42,644 bases of DNA from Candidatus Cloacimonadota bacterium (GTDB lineage Bacteria > Cloacimonadota > Cloacimonadia > Cloacimonadales > Cloacimonadaceae), in NCBI GenBank assembly GCA_012522935.1, contig JAAYJN010000041.1, forward strand, positions 1 through 42,644, given 5' to 3'. Shown piece after piece: positions 8,379 to 17,213 of this stretch. The translations under genes were made by a program, and so were the position numbers. Positions within the stretch are counted from its first letter, which is position 1. Every line of letters begins with the position of its first letter. The notes under the pieces were generated by a model. The model had not been told where the DNA came from, did not search any database, and saw only the letters and a list, made by a program, of their open reading frames with translations.

Positions 8379-9661
8379 TTCTCTTGTAGCACTCTGTCAA
8401 ACACCGAAGCTAATTTTGCGCTCAATTCCCGGCGCTCAAAGGTCTTGATATACTCCCAATCTGGGTTGATGGCAAGCTCTTTATTCTGCCATAATTGGTA
8501 GATTTGCAGGAGCGTCTCTTCGATCTGGGCAATGTCTTCCTGGCTGGCAACAAACCCACTGCCTGCTTTATGCAGGATTTGGGCAGACACTCCTTCTGGA
8601 TGGATTATCCCCAGAATGGGCTTGCCCGTGCGCAGGTATTCAAATAGTTTGCCTGGCATTTCTGCATCACTTTTAGCACCGGGTCCGGAGTAAAGCAACA
8701 GCAAATCAGCCTGTCTGATCACGTCTATTGTCTGGTCGTGAGGCAGGTAAGGGTGCAGCCTCACGATGCTGCGGATGGTGTGGTTTTGCTCGAATCCTTT
8801 AAAAACAAAAGAGCTGAAATTGCGCCCATAAATATGGATGCGCAGGAGGCGAGGGTCAATCTTGCCCCTGTCTATCAGATTCAGGATTGCCTGCCAGATA
8901 ATGCCGGGATGCCTGCGCCCAAACAGCACCCCTGGATGCACGATTTGCAGCTTGCCTTTGTCTCTTTCCCGTTGGGGAGGCTGCCCCTCAAAGTCAGATT
9001 CATCATACCCGTTTGTTATCACGGTAAATTTATCCTCTGCAAGATGGGGATAGAGGCTCAGGAAATCCCTTTTATATGCTTTATTCACCACCACCACGTG
9101 GTTTGCCTCCTCCAAAGCTGCTTTTTCCAGTTTGCGTTCATATTTAGTAAAACTGGGTGGGGGAGGGTTGTCCAAGCGGCTTTGTCCCAAGCTCCAATCA
9201 TCACGAAAACTGGCTACATACGGAATGCCATATCTATCCTTGATCCACTTTCCCAGCTGCATTATGGAAAAAGGCGGACCGGAGATAAAGACGAGATCAA
9301 TCTTGTGTCTCTTGAGGATGCGCGGGATTTGCAGTTTGGCAAAGGGCAGCCACAGGATTTCCGCATCAGGCCTGAAAATATGAAACATCAGCCAGGTGAC
9401 CACCTTGGGCAAACGCAAGCCCCAAAACACCTTATATAGCCAGTGGGCATCCAGGGTGAAGGTGCGGTAGATTGCCTGACCAGAGGGCATATCCTCCAGC
9501 AGACTCCTGTCTTTGGGATGCTTCACCAAAGCTGGATACGGCGTCAGCACCACACTTTCCCATCCGGAAAGGGGTAAATACTTGGAAAACTTGGTGCCAC
9601 GCTGCACGCCAGAGCCTCCCAGGGGGGGATAGTAATAGACAATGTATAATACCTTTTTCAT
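8375..9661 (-). CDS. GT-B glycosyltransferase (GT4-like, WbuB type)
   Basis: A 428-residue GT-B fold enzyme. The start MKKVLYIVYYYPPLGGSGVQRG is the typical glycine-rich N-terminus of GT4 enzymes that bind the acceptor, followed by a SGPPFSIMQLGKWIKDRYGIPYVASFRDDW segment. The C-terminal donor domain has EMPGKLFEYLRTGKPILGI, the usual E-x-x-G-K-x-x-E-Y nucleotide-sugar binding pattern. Both gene ends overlap neighbours by 4 bases. Role: addition of one sugar in the surface glycan made by this operon; substrates are not inferable. Confidence 0.88.
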   Translation of the reverse strand: MKKVLYIVYYYPPLGGSGVQRGTKFSKYLPLSGWESVVLTPYPALVKHPKDRSLLEDMPSGQAIYRTFTLDAHWLYKVFWGLRLPKVVTWLMFHIFRPDAEILWLPFAKLQIPRILKRHKIDLVFISGPPFSIMQLGKWIKDRYGIPYVASFRDDWSLGQSRLDNPPPPSFTKYERKLEKAALEEANHVVVVNKAYKRDFLSLYPHLAEDKFTVITNGYDESDFEGQPPQRERDKGKLQIVHPGVLFGRRHPGIIWQAILNLIDRGKIDPRLLRIHIYGRNFSSFVFKGFEQNHTIRSIVRLHPYLPHDQTIDVIRQADLLLLYSGPGAKSDAEMPGKLFEYLRTGKPILGIIHPEGVSAQILHKAGSGFVASQEDIAQIEETLLQIYQLWQNKELAINPDWEYIKTFERRELSAKLASVFDRVLQEK

Positions 9662-10410
9662 GTCTTGCTCCCTTTGCGCACAAAGAGGGTGAACATCCAG
9701 TAGGGGCGTTGCCTCATGGTGAGGAGATTGATGCCGTTAACTGCTTTGGTAAGCGGGTTTTGACGGGTCTTGAACTCTGCAGAACCGCAGGAGATGCACC
9801 TGTAATCCTCATCAGGAGTGTACCACTGTCCTAAGAATCTTTGCCTGAAATTCAAAAGCAGAGGATTATAATCCCGCTGTGACCTGCCAAACACCAGATA
9901 GCGTTTGAGGTAGAAATCCGGCTCCAACAGCTGCTCCATCCGCTGCTGTGTAAAAGACTGCAAATGCCCGTAAGGATGCTGTTGCGTATTGCAATTGGCA
10001 CACAGAACCAGCAGGCGTTGCAGCTGCTCCTGATGGGGAACGCTAATGAGGATATACCTCTTTGCACAGCGTTTAAACTCAGCAATGGCAGTCTTTAGAT
10101 CATCATCAGAGAGGTGCTCCAACACCTCATTGGAGTTTACCAGATCAAAGCTGGCATCAGGATAGGGGATGGAGGTGACGGATGCCACCTGATGAGGGCA
10201 TTGCAGGTATTCAAGGGCGGTTTCTGAGATGTCTATGGCAGTCACAGGAAAATCCTGACACAAGAGATGGGTGACGATTCCAGAGCCACAGCCGGCATCC
10301 AGGATATTGCCGGTATCTGATGGGATGAGACCTCTAATCACCTCCGCACGGCGTGTTACCTGCTTGTCTTTATCATAGTTTTCCCATGTTTGCCTATCAG
10401 CAAAGTTCAT
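9658..10410 (-). CDS. Class I SAM-dependent methyltransferase
   Basis: A 250-residue protein with SAM-binding motif I LDAGCGSGIVTHLL near residue 37, motif II VTAIDISETAL and a later NEVLEHLSDDDL, as in small-molecule or glycan methyltransferases of the UbiE/COQ5-like group. Further on, CANCNTQQHPYGHLQSFT and CISCGSAEF hold two CxxC pairs that could bind a metal. It overlaps the flippase gene upstream and the glycosyltransferase gene downstream by 4 bases each, which argues for O- or C-methylation of a sugar or lipid carrier in the same pathway. Substrate unknown. Confidence 0.86.
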   Translation of the reverse strand: MNFADRQTWENYDKDKQVTRRAEVIRGLIPSDTGNILDAGCGSGIVTHLLCQDFPVTAIDISETALEYLQCPHQVASVTSIPYPDASFDLVNSNEVLEHLSDDDLKTAIAEFKRCAKRYILISVPHQEQLQRLLVLCANCNTQQHPYGHLQSFTQQRMEQLLEPDFYLKRYLVFGRSQRDYNPLLLNFRQRFLGQWYTPDEDYRCISCGSAEFKTRQNPLTKAVNGINLLTMRQRPYWMFTLFVRKGSKT

Positions 10411-11867
10411 GCTTTCGCCCTCTTGATGAAGCGGTCTGCAAAGCTGCGCAGCAGTTCAATATCATAGGGCAGGATTGCCTTAAAGAGATATCCAGTCAAG
10501 ATATAGACAATGATAAATACACCCACACCCAACGCCTCTACCAGCCGGGAGGGGCGTATTTGCACAAAATAATAGCTCGCCACAAAAGCAATCACAGCCG
10601 CCAGTGCAGTCTTGATCAAAGGAACAGTAGGCAGCAATTTGCCAAGCTGAAAACGTAGCTTGAACTTAATCAACAGCATATAGAATAACACCGCCAACAC
10701 CGTGACAACTACTGTGGCAATCGCCGCTCCAATCATCCCCATCGTTTTCACCAAGATCAGATTGAGGATGAGATTGCTGCACAAGAGAAAGATGGCATTA
10801 TACATCACAACCCTCGTTTTGCCCAAAGCCATAAATACCATCCCAAAAGTAGCCACCCGCAGGGGCAGGATATATAGATAGACCCTGAAAAAGGGAACCG
10901 CCTCCCGGTAAAGATCAGTATAAAGCAGGGTGATAATCTGAGGGGCATAGAGGTAGAAAAGCAGAGCGACGGGCAGGATAAAGAGGGCGTTTTTGCGCAC
11001 GGCAGCCCTGAATAGCAGGCTCATCTCGTCTTTGCTTTCCGCCTTGCTCATCCCGGGCAACAGCACGGAATTGACGGAATTGGTGAGGATGGAGATGAAG
11101 GGCAGCTCCATGGCACCTATGGAAAATACGGCAAACTGGGCAGGCGTGAAAAACGAGGAGACCACGATCTTATCCAACTGTATGCTCAGCATGCTGATGA
11201 GAGACGATACTCCCAAGGGCAGTGCGTATGCAAATTGAGCTTTATAAAAGGGGATATCCAGCCTCCATGGCGCCCGATACTGGTGCAGCTTGACCCTTGT
11301 AAACAGCCATTGCAGGAAGGATGCAGCGATGACGGCACTCACTATCCACACCAGTTCCCTCGTAATGAATGCAGCGCCTAAGATGAGGATGGCATCGGTG
11401 ATCACGCTGAAGATGGTAAAGCGGGCTGCCGCTCCTGCATCCCCCAATCCCAGCATCACATAGCTATATAACGAGGTGGAAAACATCATCAGAGGATAAG
11501 CTGCGTAGATGATGAGAAGGGTGCTGAGCTGTGGATTTTGGAATCTAATTGCTATTGGCTGCCTCAACAGTAGCAGGACAAGGGCAAACATGACTGAGAG
11601 CAGCAGGCTGAGATTCATGATATTACCGATGTGGCGTTGCCTTTGCTGCTCGTCAGAGATTTTGGGCAAAAAATAGATCAGACTTTGGGGAATGCCCATC
11701 AACATCAGGGTGGAAATGGTGGTGTAGATCAAGAAAAGCTGCCGGTATGAGCCCAGATCCCCCTGGGTGAGTATTCTTGCCAACATGATGCCAATGATGG
11801 ATTTGACGCCAAAGCGGAAATACTCCGCCAACGTGATTAATCCTGCCTGATGGCTGCGATCATTCAT
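10407..11867 (-). CDS. Polysaccharide flippase (Wzx/MOP family)
   Basis: A 486-residue integral membrane protein with about 12-14 hydrophobic segments, starting with a short cytoplasmic stretch and GLITLAEYFRFGVKSIIGIML. The overall pattern (paired helices, PQSLIYFLPK after helix 2, GVSSLISMLSIQLDKIVVSSFF in the middle) fits the MOP superfamily, which moves lipid-linked oligosaccharides across the inner membrane. It lies between a secreted GHL10-like protein and glycan-modifying enzymes with 4-base overlaps on both sides. A teichoic- or O-antigen-like substrate is inferred from context only. Confidence 0.86.
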   Translation of the reverse strand: MNDRSHQAGLITLAEYFRFGVKSIIGIMLARILTQGDLGSYRQLFLIYTTISTLMLMGIPQSLIYFLPKISDEQQRQRHIGNIMNLSLLLSVMFALVLLLLRQPIAIRFQNPQLSTLLIIYAAYPLMMFSTSLYSYVMLGLGDAGAAARFTIFSVITDAILILGAAFITRELVWIVSAVIAASFLQWLFTRVKLHQYRAPWRLDIPFYKAQFAYALPLGVSSLISMLSIQLDKIVVSSFFTPAQFAVFSIGAMELPFISILTNSVNSVLLPGMSKAESKDEMSLLFRAAVRKNALFILPVALLFYLYAPQIITLLYTDLYREAVPFFRVYLYILPLRVATFGMVFMALGKTRVVMYNAIFLLCSNLILNLILVKTMGMIGAAIATVVVTVLAVLFYMLLIKFKLRFQLGKLLPTVPLIKTALAAVIAFVASYYFVQIRPSRLVEALGVGVFIIVYILTGYLFKAILPYDIELLRSFADRFIKRAKA

Positions 11868-13345
11868 ATACTGGAAAGCCCCGTCAGCACCACAGGTATA
11901 TAATATTGATATCCGCCCTCTTCGGGATAGACGCGCAAGATATAGGTGCCAGCCTCAATTTGGGCACCATCCACCACTCCATCCCACAAATCTGTCACAT
12001 TCCCCTGAGGATAATAACGCTTGCGCCTGAAGAGCAGCTTTTCACCATAAGTCCACAACTCCCACACCCAACTATCCTCATGGGGCAGGCACAATTCGAG
12101 CTGGTAATGAACGGATGTGGGGTTGCCCATAATCCGAGCGGAAAAGTGTTGAGGCAAGTCTTCTGGAGATATGTCTATATTGAAGGCGTTGCTGCTGGCA
12201 TCCACAGTTGCCAATATTTCGGGGGTATAACACAACGAGCTGAGGTAGCGCAAAGCTCCGCCCTTCACGATGCCGCTATAACTGAAAAGAGCGATGCCTG
12301 CAAATTCCATCTTGCGTATCAGCGCAATACGGGGCACGAGGTCCAAAACGCTATATCTTTGGCTGGAATTGAATCTGAAGGGCATCAACGAGTCTCCATT
12401 GGCATCCCAAGCCCTCAAGCCAACCACAATGCGCGAATCCTGCTCCAAAGACTTCATAAAATCCAATTGTCTGGTAAATTCAGACATCTTGAGATGATAA
12501 GCCATGGGATACAGGCAATCCACAATCCCTTTTTGCAGCCAGTCACGCCAATCCTGAGCGTAGGCGCTGGTGGCATCGCGATAGTTTGCTATCACCGCCG
12601 CACTTACGATTATCGCAGGATTGATCTGCTTGATAGCCAGATAGGTTCTTTGCATAAATTCCGTGATAAGCTGTGTGCGCCATTGATTCCAGGTAAGATG
12701 CCCATATTGAACCCGATGATTGTTATAGCGCTCCACAGAAATGGGATGGTATCCCAAACTGGCACCAGGATAGCGGATATAATCCAAATGTAAACCATCC
12801 AGCTCTGGATAACCGTTTACGATATCACACAGTACATTCAATACATAATCCTGCACAGAAGGAATGCCCGGATCAATAAAGTAACCAAATTGTTCCACAT
12901 TGGTCATCCGCCTCCGATTATTATCGAAGGTAATCCAATCATAATGATTACGGAAGATGTGGTTGATCTCCACCAGTGACGGCAGAGTGGGGGTGGCATT
13001 GAATACCACCACCCAGGCATGCACCCTCAGCCTGTGTGGCTTTGCCTTATCTATCGTATATTCCAGGGGATCAAAGCCATCATCAGCCAAAATATAGCTG
13101 CGTGGTTCGGGATTGGGAAAGGTATCATCCTTGCGGTTTTGAGTATAGAGCGCATCCGCACGATAGCGTACTTCGATAAAAAGATCAGTTTGCCCGGCAG
13201 CCAAGGCATCTTCTATCATTTCATCAATCTTGCCCGCACTCGTGATATCCCAGGGCATCACCCAGAGGGCACGGATCTCTGCCGAGGTCAACAGACTGGG
13301 CAGTAGGATGAGAACAAATAGAACCGCACTTACCAGACGCATCAA
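11864..13345 (-). CDS. Secreted glycosyl-hydrolase-like protein (GHL10/DUF187)
   Basis: A 493-residue protein with a signal peptide (hydrophobic MMRLVSAVLFVLILLPSLL, cleavage likely after TSA) followed by a TIM-barrel-like domain to about residue 370. IRALWVMPWDI at the domain start and ELDGLHLDYIRYPG in the middle are the hallmarks of the GHL10 (DUF187, YngK-like) family, whose members are thought to be glycoside hydrolases; HLDYIRYP holds a candidate acidic residue. The remaining ~100 residues form a beta-rich region with no lipobox or T9SS tail. It overlaps xseA upstream and the flippase downstream by 4 bases. Action on the exported glycan is inference. Confidence 0.82.
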   Translation of the reverse strand: MMRLVSAVLFVLILLPSLLTSAEIRALWVMPWDITSAGKIDEMIEDALAAGQTDLFIEVRYRADALYTQNRKDDTFPNPEPRSYILADDGFDPLEYTIDKAKPHRLRVHAWVVVFNATPTLPSLVEINHIFRNHYDWITFDNNRRRMTNVEQFGYFIDPGIPSVQDYVLNVLCDIVNGYPELDGLHLDYIRYPGASLGYHPISVERYNNHRVQYGHLTWNQWRTQLITEFMQRTYLAIKQINPAIIVSAAVIANYRDATSAYAQDWRDWLQKGIVDCLYPMAYHLKMSEFTRQLDFMKSLEQDSRIVVGLRAWDANGDSLMPFRFNSSQRYSVLDLVPRIALIRKMEFAGIALFSYSGIVKGGALRYLSSLCYTPEILATVDASSNAFNIDISPEDLPQHFSARIMGNPTSVHYQLELCLPHEDSWVWELWTYGEKLLFRRKRYYPQGNVTDLWDGVVDGAQIEAGTYILRVYPEEGGYQYYIPVVLTGLSSI

Positions 13346-14685
13346 CGTGTATCCTTGTCAATCTTGGTAACAGAGGCGGTCAATTGTCCATCAGAGAGGT
13401 GGATATATAGTTCATCATCCAATTCCACCTGCGAGGTGGAGCGGAGATGTCCCTTTCTGCTGTCCACATACGCAAACCCTCGCTTCAATAGGTTTTGCAG
13501 GGAGTTGAGGCGCAGGATTTCCTCTTTTTGAGCCAAGGCTGTCTTGTATTTGTTAATAATCGTGTCTGCCCCCATTTGCAAGCGGGAGGCTTCGTTTTTA
13601 TCAAGGCTGCTGCGTTTTTCCTGTATCTGTCTCAAGAGGTTTACACCCCTTTGTAACAGCTCTTTTTCTGCGCTTTGCAGGCTTTGCGAGTAGGTCAGGG
13701 TAAACAGCGATAAATGCTCCAGCTCCGTGGAAGCCATATCCAAACGCTGTTGCATCCGCTCCAATAAAGCCTCAGGATGGGCAAGGGCAAAGCCATGCGC
13801 CAGCTCTGTATACTCTGCTTTTGCCTTGTCAAATTGCACCTTCAGCCTCAGCTTGATTCTGTCTTCAAGAGATGATAGATAGTTCATCAGCTCCGCTTTG
13901 TCTGGAACTGCCAATTCGGCAGCTGCAGAAGGAGTGGGAGCCCTTAAGTCTGCCACAAAATCTGCAATGCTATAATCAATCTCATGCCCCACTGCCGAGA
14001 TGATGGGATGCACGCTTTTGAAGATCACACGTGCCAGAGCCTCATCATTAAAACACCACAAATCCTCTTGTGAACCACCGCCACGGGTGATGATCACCAA
14101 ATCAATATCATCACGGCTGTCAAAATACCTTATTCCTGCAATCAGCTGCTGTGGCGCATCCGTTCCCTGCACCTGGGAGGGATACACTTCCACCTGCACT
14201 GGGAAGCGGCGCACAAGGATATTCTTGATATCCTGCAATGCCGCACCAGTGGGAGAGGTGACTATCCCAATCTTGGATGGATATGGAGGCAGGACTCGTT
14301 TGTGCACATTGTCAAACAGTCCCTCTTCCTTGAGCTTGTTTTTCAAAGCCTCAAAGCGCTGGCTCAGATCCCCTTTGCCGGAGAGGCTCACGTTGTACAC
14401 GTTCAGGTTGTAAGTACTATTCTTCTCATAGAGGGTCAATTTGCCAAAACACACCACCTCCTGCCCTTCCTGCATGTCAAAATTGAGGCTTGCATTGGAG
14501 CGCTTGAAGAATGTACACCGCATGGATGCATTATTATCTTTCAGATTGAAATAGATATGCCCGCTGGAGTGCCGCACAAAGTTGCTTACTTCACCTCGCA
14601 CATACAGCTCCTCGATTTGGGATTCAACCACCTGTTTGAGGTGCATGCTCACTTCATATACGGAAAAGACCAAGAGTTCGTTCAT
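13342..14685 (-). CDS. xseA: Exodeoxyribonuclease VII large subunit
   Basis: A 447-residue protein with the OB-fold start (SQIEELYVRGEVSNFVRHSSGHIYFNLKD), the catalytic-domain motifs IGIVTSPTGAALQDI, VIITRGGGSQEDLWCFNDE and ISAVGHEIDYSIADFVADLRAPTPSAAAE, and a long alpha-helical C-terminal region. These are diagnostic of XseA, which with XseB degrades single-stranded DNA. No xseB-like short coiled-coil frame is found next to it; the following gene is the GHL10 protein, overlapping by 4 bases. It starts the six-gene operon, with a weak SD; the gap to iorB holds the iorB terminator but no clear promoter. Confidence 0.96.
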   Translation of the reverse strand: MNELLVFSVYEVSMHLKQVVESQIEELYVRGEVSNFVRHSSGHIYFNLKDNNASMRCTFFKRSNASLNFDMQEGQEVVCFGKLTLYEKNSTYNLNVYNVSLSGKGDLSQRFEALKNKLKEEGLFDNVHKRVLPPYPSKIGIVTSPTGAALQDIKNILVRRFPVQVEVYPSQVQGTDAPQQLIAGIRYFDSRDDIDLVIITRGGGSQEDLWCFNDEALARVIFKSVHPIISAVGHEIDYSIADFVADLRAPTPSAAAELAVPDKAELMNYLSSLEDRIKLRLKVQFDKAKAEYTELAHGFALAHPEALLERMQQRLDMASTELEHLSLFTLTYSQSLQSAEKELLQRGVNLLRQIQEKRSSLDKNEASRLQMGADTIINKYKTALAQKEEILRLNSLQNLLKRGFAYVDSRKGHLRSTSQVELDDELYIHLSDGQLTASVTKIDKDTR

Positions 14686-14744
14686 TTATCAGCCCAGATC
14701 ATGGTGATTTATCTTTGATGGCGGCATAAAGTATGCCCCTGTGA

Positions 14745-14783
14745 TAAGGAAAGAGGGAGCGGATAATGACACACCCGCTCCCC
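14745..14783 (-). terminator. Intrinsic terminator after iorB
   Basis: On the - strand GGGAGCGG (14775-14782) pairs with CCGCTCCC (14755-14762) over a 12-base loop and runs into TCTTTCCTT. It starts 7 bases after the iorB stop and separates iorAB from xseA. The T-tract is interrupted. Confidence 0.7.
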
Positions 14784-14789
14784 ACAGTA

Positions 14790-15359
14790 TTATTTAGCCT
14801 CAATACCGGCTTGCAAGGCTCTCAGGTTGTCTTCCACCACTTTCTCGCCTTTACGGTTGAAGATATCACGGATGGCATCCGAGATTTCCTCCACGGAAAA
14901 GCCGATGTGTTTGATGGCAGCGCCCAAGACCACGATATTCATTGCTCTGTTTGCCTTCACATCTTTGGCGATGGTATCGGCATCAATGAGCACGTGATTG
15001 GGTTGACGTGTGATTTCGCCATATATCTTTTCCAGATCGGGATAGACGGCGATGTTTTCAAAGGGAGTGCGGTTTGCAATAATCCAGCCTTCTTTGCCCA
15101 GGTAGGGCAGATAGCGCAAGGCTTCCATTGGCTCCACGCTGAGGATCATATCAGCTCCGCCAAAGGGAATGAGATCGCTCCAAATGGGTTGATCGGAGAG
15201 ACGCAGGTGGGATTGGACGTCTCCGCCGCGCTGGCTCATGCCATGCACTTCCGCTTGCTTCAGATGCCAGCCGCGTTTGATGGCGGCTTGTCCCAGGATG
15301 GCTGCGATGGTGAGGATTCCCTGTCCTCCCACGCCGGCAAGTATGATGTCCTTTTTCAT
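14790..15359 (-). CDS. iorB: Indolepyruvate oxidoreductase subunit beta
   Basis: A 189-residue gamma-type subunit of a 2-oxoacid:acceptor oxidoreductase; with IorA it oxidatively decarboxylates aryl pyruvates made from aromatic amino acids to aryl-acetyl-CoA. MKKDIILAGVGGQGILTIAAILGQAA is the conserved N-terminus, and KQAEVHGMSQRGGDVQSHLRL is the signature of IorB. The frame is open further upstream to 15410, but the ATG at 15357-15359 is preferred: it overlaps the iorA stop as ATGA, is preceded by AAGGGAG at good distance, and places the family start correctly. A terminator follows. Confidence 0.93.
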   Translation of the reverse strand: MKKDIILAGVGGQGILTIAAILGQAAIKRGWHLKQAEVHGMSQRGGDVQSHLRLSDQPIWSDLIPFGGADMILSVEPMEALRYLPYLGKEGWIIANRTPFENIAVYPDLEKIYGEITRQPNHVLIDADTIAKDVKANRAMNIVVLGAAIKHIGFSVEEISDAIRDIFNRKGEKVVEDNLRALQAGIEAK

Positions 15360-16969
15360 GCCTTTTTCTCCCTTAACTTCATGTTTTTCTTCTTGAGCGT
15401 CTGCACGCATTCACGGCGGGGTATTATCACAGAAACGCCTTCATAGGCGATCTCTTCCTTATAGATTTGCACCATTTCATCCCAGTTCTTTTTGATGGGG
15501 AAAAAGGTTCTGATATGATCGGGATGCACACCCAATCCCTTGCAAACTTCTTCCAGCTTGCCAAAGGCGGTGTATTCCTGTCCACCGGTCATGCCTGTGG
15601 TGAGGTTATCCAGGATCACGATCACCACGTTGGTGTTTTCATAGATACAATCCATGAGCCCTGTCATGCCGGAGTGGGTGAAGGTGGAATCCCCAATCAC
15701 TGCGATGGCAGGATACAGCCCTGCATCTGCGGCACCTTTTGCCATCGTGATGCTGGCGCCCATATCCACGCAGGAATTGATGGCATTATAGGGAGGCATA
15801 AAGCCCAGGGTATAGCAGCCGATATCGCTGAATACGTGCCCACGTCCATACTCTTTGATGGCTTCATTGAGCGCCAAAAAGCTATCCGCATGAGGACAGC
15901 CCACACACAAGGCGGGAGGTCTGGGTGCCACGATCTCGGGGATGTCTTCGCCATAGGTGTCAGGCAAGCCCAAAGCACGTGCCACTTTGTTGGGATTCAG
16001 CTCGCCATCCCTATCCAAGGTGCCGTCCAGGCGTCCTTTGATGGGCTTCGTGCCGCTGAATGCCAAGCCTTTGATCATCTCTTCCACCACGGGCATTCCC
16101 TCTTCCAATACCAAGACGCTGTCACACTTGTCATAAAGCTGGTGGATGGCTTTGTCCGGTATGGGATATTGACAAATCTTGATCACGGGATAGGGGACGG
16201 GCTTTTCGCCAAATACATCCCGCAGATAGTTGTAGGCAAGCCCCGTGGTGATGATGCCCAGGGAGGTATCCTTTGCATCCAGCTTGATCTCGTTAAATGG
16301 GGAAGCCTCAGCTTCCTGAACAAACTCAGGCTGCAGGCTGATCAGGTGTTTATACTTCTTTCTGGCAATGGCAGGCAACAGCATAAATTGGAAGATATCT
16401 TCCGGCTTTTTCATGCTGTTCTGAGGCAGGGGCTCCCTTCTCACCACTCCGCTGCGGGAATGGGAAAGACGCGTGGTGAGCCTTATCATCACAGGTATGC
16501 GATACTTTTCGGAAAGCTCAAAAGCCCAAAATGCCATATCATAGCATTCCTGCTGATTGGAGGGTTCCAAGATGGGAATCATGGCAAATTTGCCATAGAG
16601 CCTGGAATCCTGCTCGTTTTGGGAAGAATGCATCGAAGGATCATCGGCTACGGTAACCACCAATCCTCCATTGGCACCGGTGAATGCTGAATTCATAAAG
16701 GGATCGGCAGCCACGTTCAATCCCACATGCTTCATACAAACCATGGCTCGCTTGCCGGCATAGCTCATGCCGATGGCAGATTCCATGGCTGTCTTTTCGT
16801 TGGAACTCCATTTGCTGTGCACATTGCCTGCAGCCGCTTGTTTGCTGCGCTGTGCATACTCCACGATTTCAGTGGATGGAGTGCCGGGGTAGGCATAGAA
16901 TCCAGAGATTCCAGCATCCAGCGCACCTTGCGCCAGGGCCTCATCGCCCAGTAACATCAGTTTTTCCAT
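15356..16969 (-). CDS. iorA: Indolepyruvate oxidoreductase subunit alpha, lacking ferredoxin domain
   Basis: A 537-residue thiamine-diphosphate enzyme subunit. YPGTPSTEIVEYA near residue 27, the CVGCPHADSFLAL segment near 355 and the ThDP-binding run from GDSTFTHSG to ILDNLTTGMTGGQ are typical of IorA. AAGGAG stands 7 bases before the ATG. Characterised archaeal IorA proteins are longer (roughly 600-650 aa) and end in a domain with two 4Fe-4S CxxCxxCxxxC motifs; here the protein stops about 20 residues after the RRECVQ point where that domain should begin, and no such motif is present. Electron transfer would then need a separate ferredoxin, or the enzyme is a variant. With iorB it forms a two-gene operon for amino-acid fermentation. 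Confidence 0.92.
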   Translation of the reverse strand: MEKLMLLGDEALAQGALDAGISGFYAYPGTPSTEIVEYAQRSKQAAAGNVHSKWSSNEKTAMESAIGMSYAGKRAMVCMKHVGLNVAADPFMNSAFTGANGGLVVTVADDPSMHSSQNEQDSRLYGKFAMIPILEPSNQQECYDMAFWAFELSEKYRIPVMIRLTTRLSHSRSGVVRREPLPQNSMKKPEDIFQFMLLPAIARKKYKHLISLQPEFVQEAEASPFNEIKLDAKDTSLGIITTGLAYNYLRDVFGEKPVPYPVIKICQYPIPDKAIHQLYDKCDSVLVLEEGMPVVEEMIKGLAFSGTKPIKGRLDGTLDRDGELNPNKVARALGLPDTYGEDIPEIVAPRPPALCVGCPHADSFLALNEAIKEYGRGHVFSDIGCYTLGFMPPYNAINSCVDMGASITMAKGAADAGLYPAIAVIGDSTFTHSGMTGLMDCIYENTNVVIVILDNLTTGMTGGQEYTAFGKLEEVCKGLGVHPDHIRTFFPIKKNWDEMVQIYKEEIAYEGVSVIIPRRECVQTLKKKNMKLREKKA

Positions 16970-17026
16970 CAGTTACTCCTTTTTCTATTTTTTTGTAATA
17001 ATCCTTATCATATTGCAAACCAAAGT

Positions 17027-17040
17027 ATTGCCCGAGCAAT
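17027..17040. promoter_or_regulatory. 14-bp palindrome upstream of iorA
   Basis: ATTGC-CCGA-GCAAT is a perfect inverted repeat of 5-bp arms about 60 bases before the iorA start. Such a site could be an operator for a local regulator, but no copy was found elsewhere and no regulator gene is near. The 16970-17213 gap otherwise holds only the terminator at 17113-17147. Confidence 0.25.
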
Positions 17041-17112
17041 AACCATGGCTTTAAGCAAGAAAATCTTGCATGCCACCAAAACTCAGAATAGGGAAATCAG
17101 TCAAGGATTTTT

Positions 17113-17147
17113 ACAAAAAACAAGCCCACCATTGCAGTGTTCTTGTT
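17113..17147 (-). terminator. Probable terminator after the B12 propeller gene
   Basis: On the - strand AACAAG (17142-17147) pairs with CTTGTT (17119-17124) around a 17-base loop that can form a small inner CAC/GTG stem, followed by TTTTGT. It lies 67 bases after the stop of the propeller gene. Confidence 0.5.
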
Positions 17148-17213
17148 GCAATTTGAACCTGGTATCTCTCATCAAATACTGGTATATGATGCTCTATTAG
17201 CAGCTAAGAGAAC

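Noticed and set aside
15467-16690. Open frame of 407 codons on the + strand
   Set aside because: Antisense to iorA, His/Gly-rich translation without any family resemblance; a shadow of a codon-biased gene.
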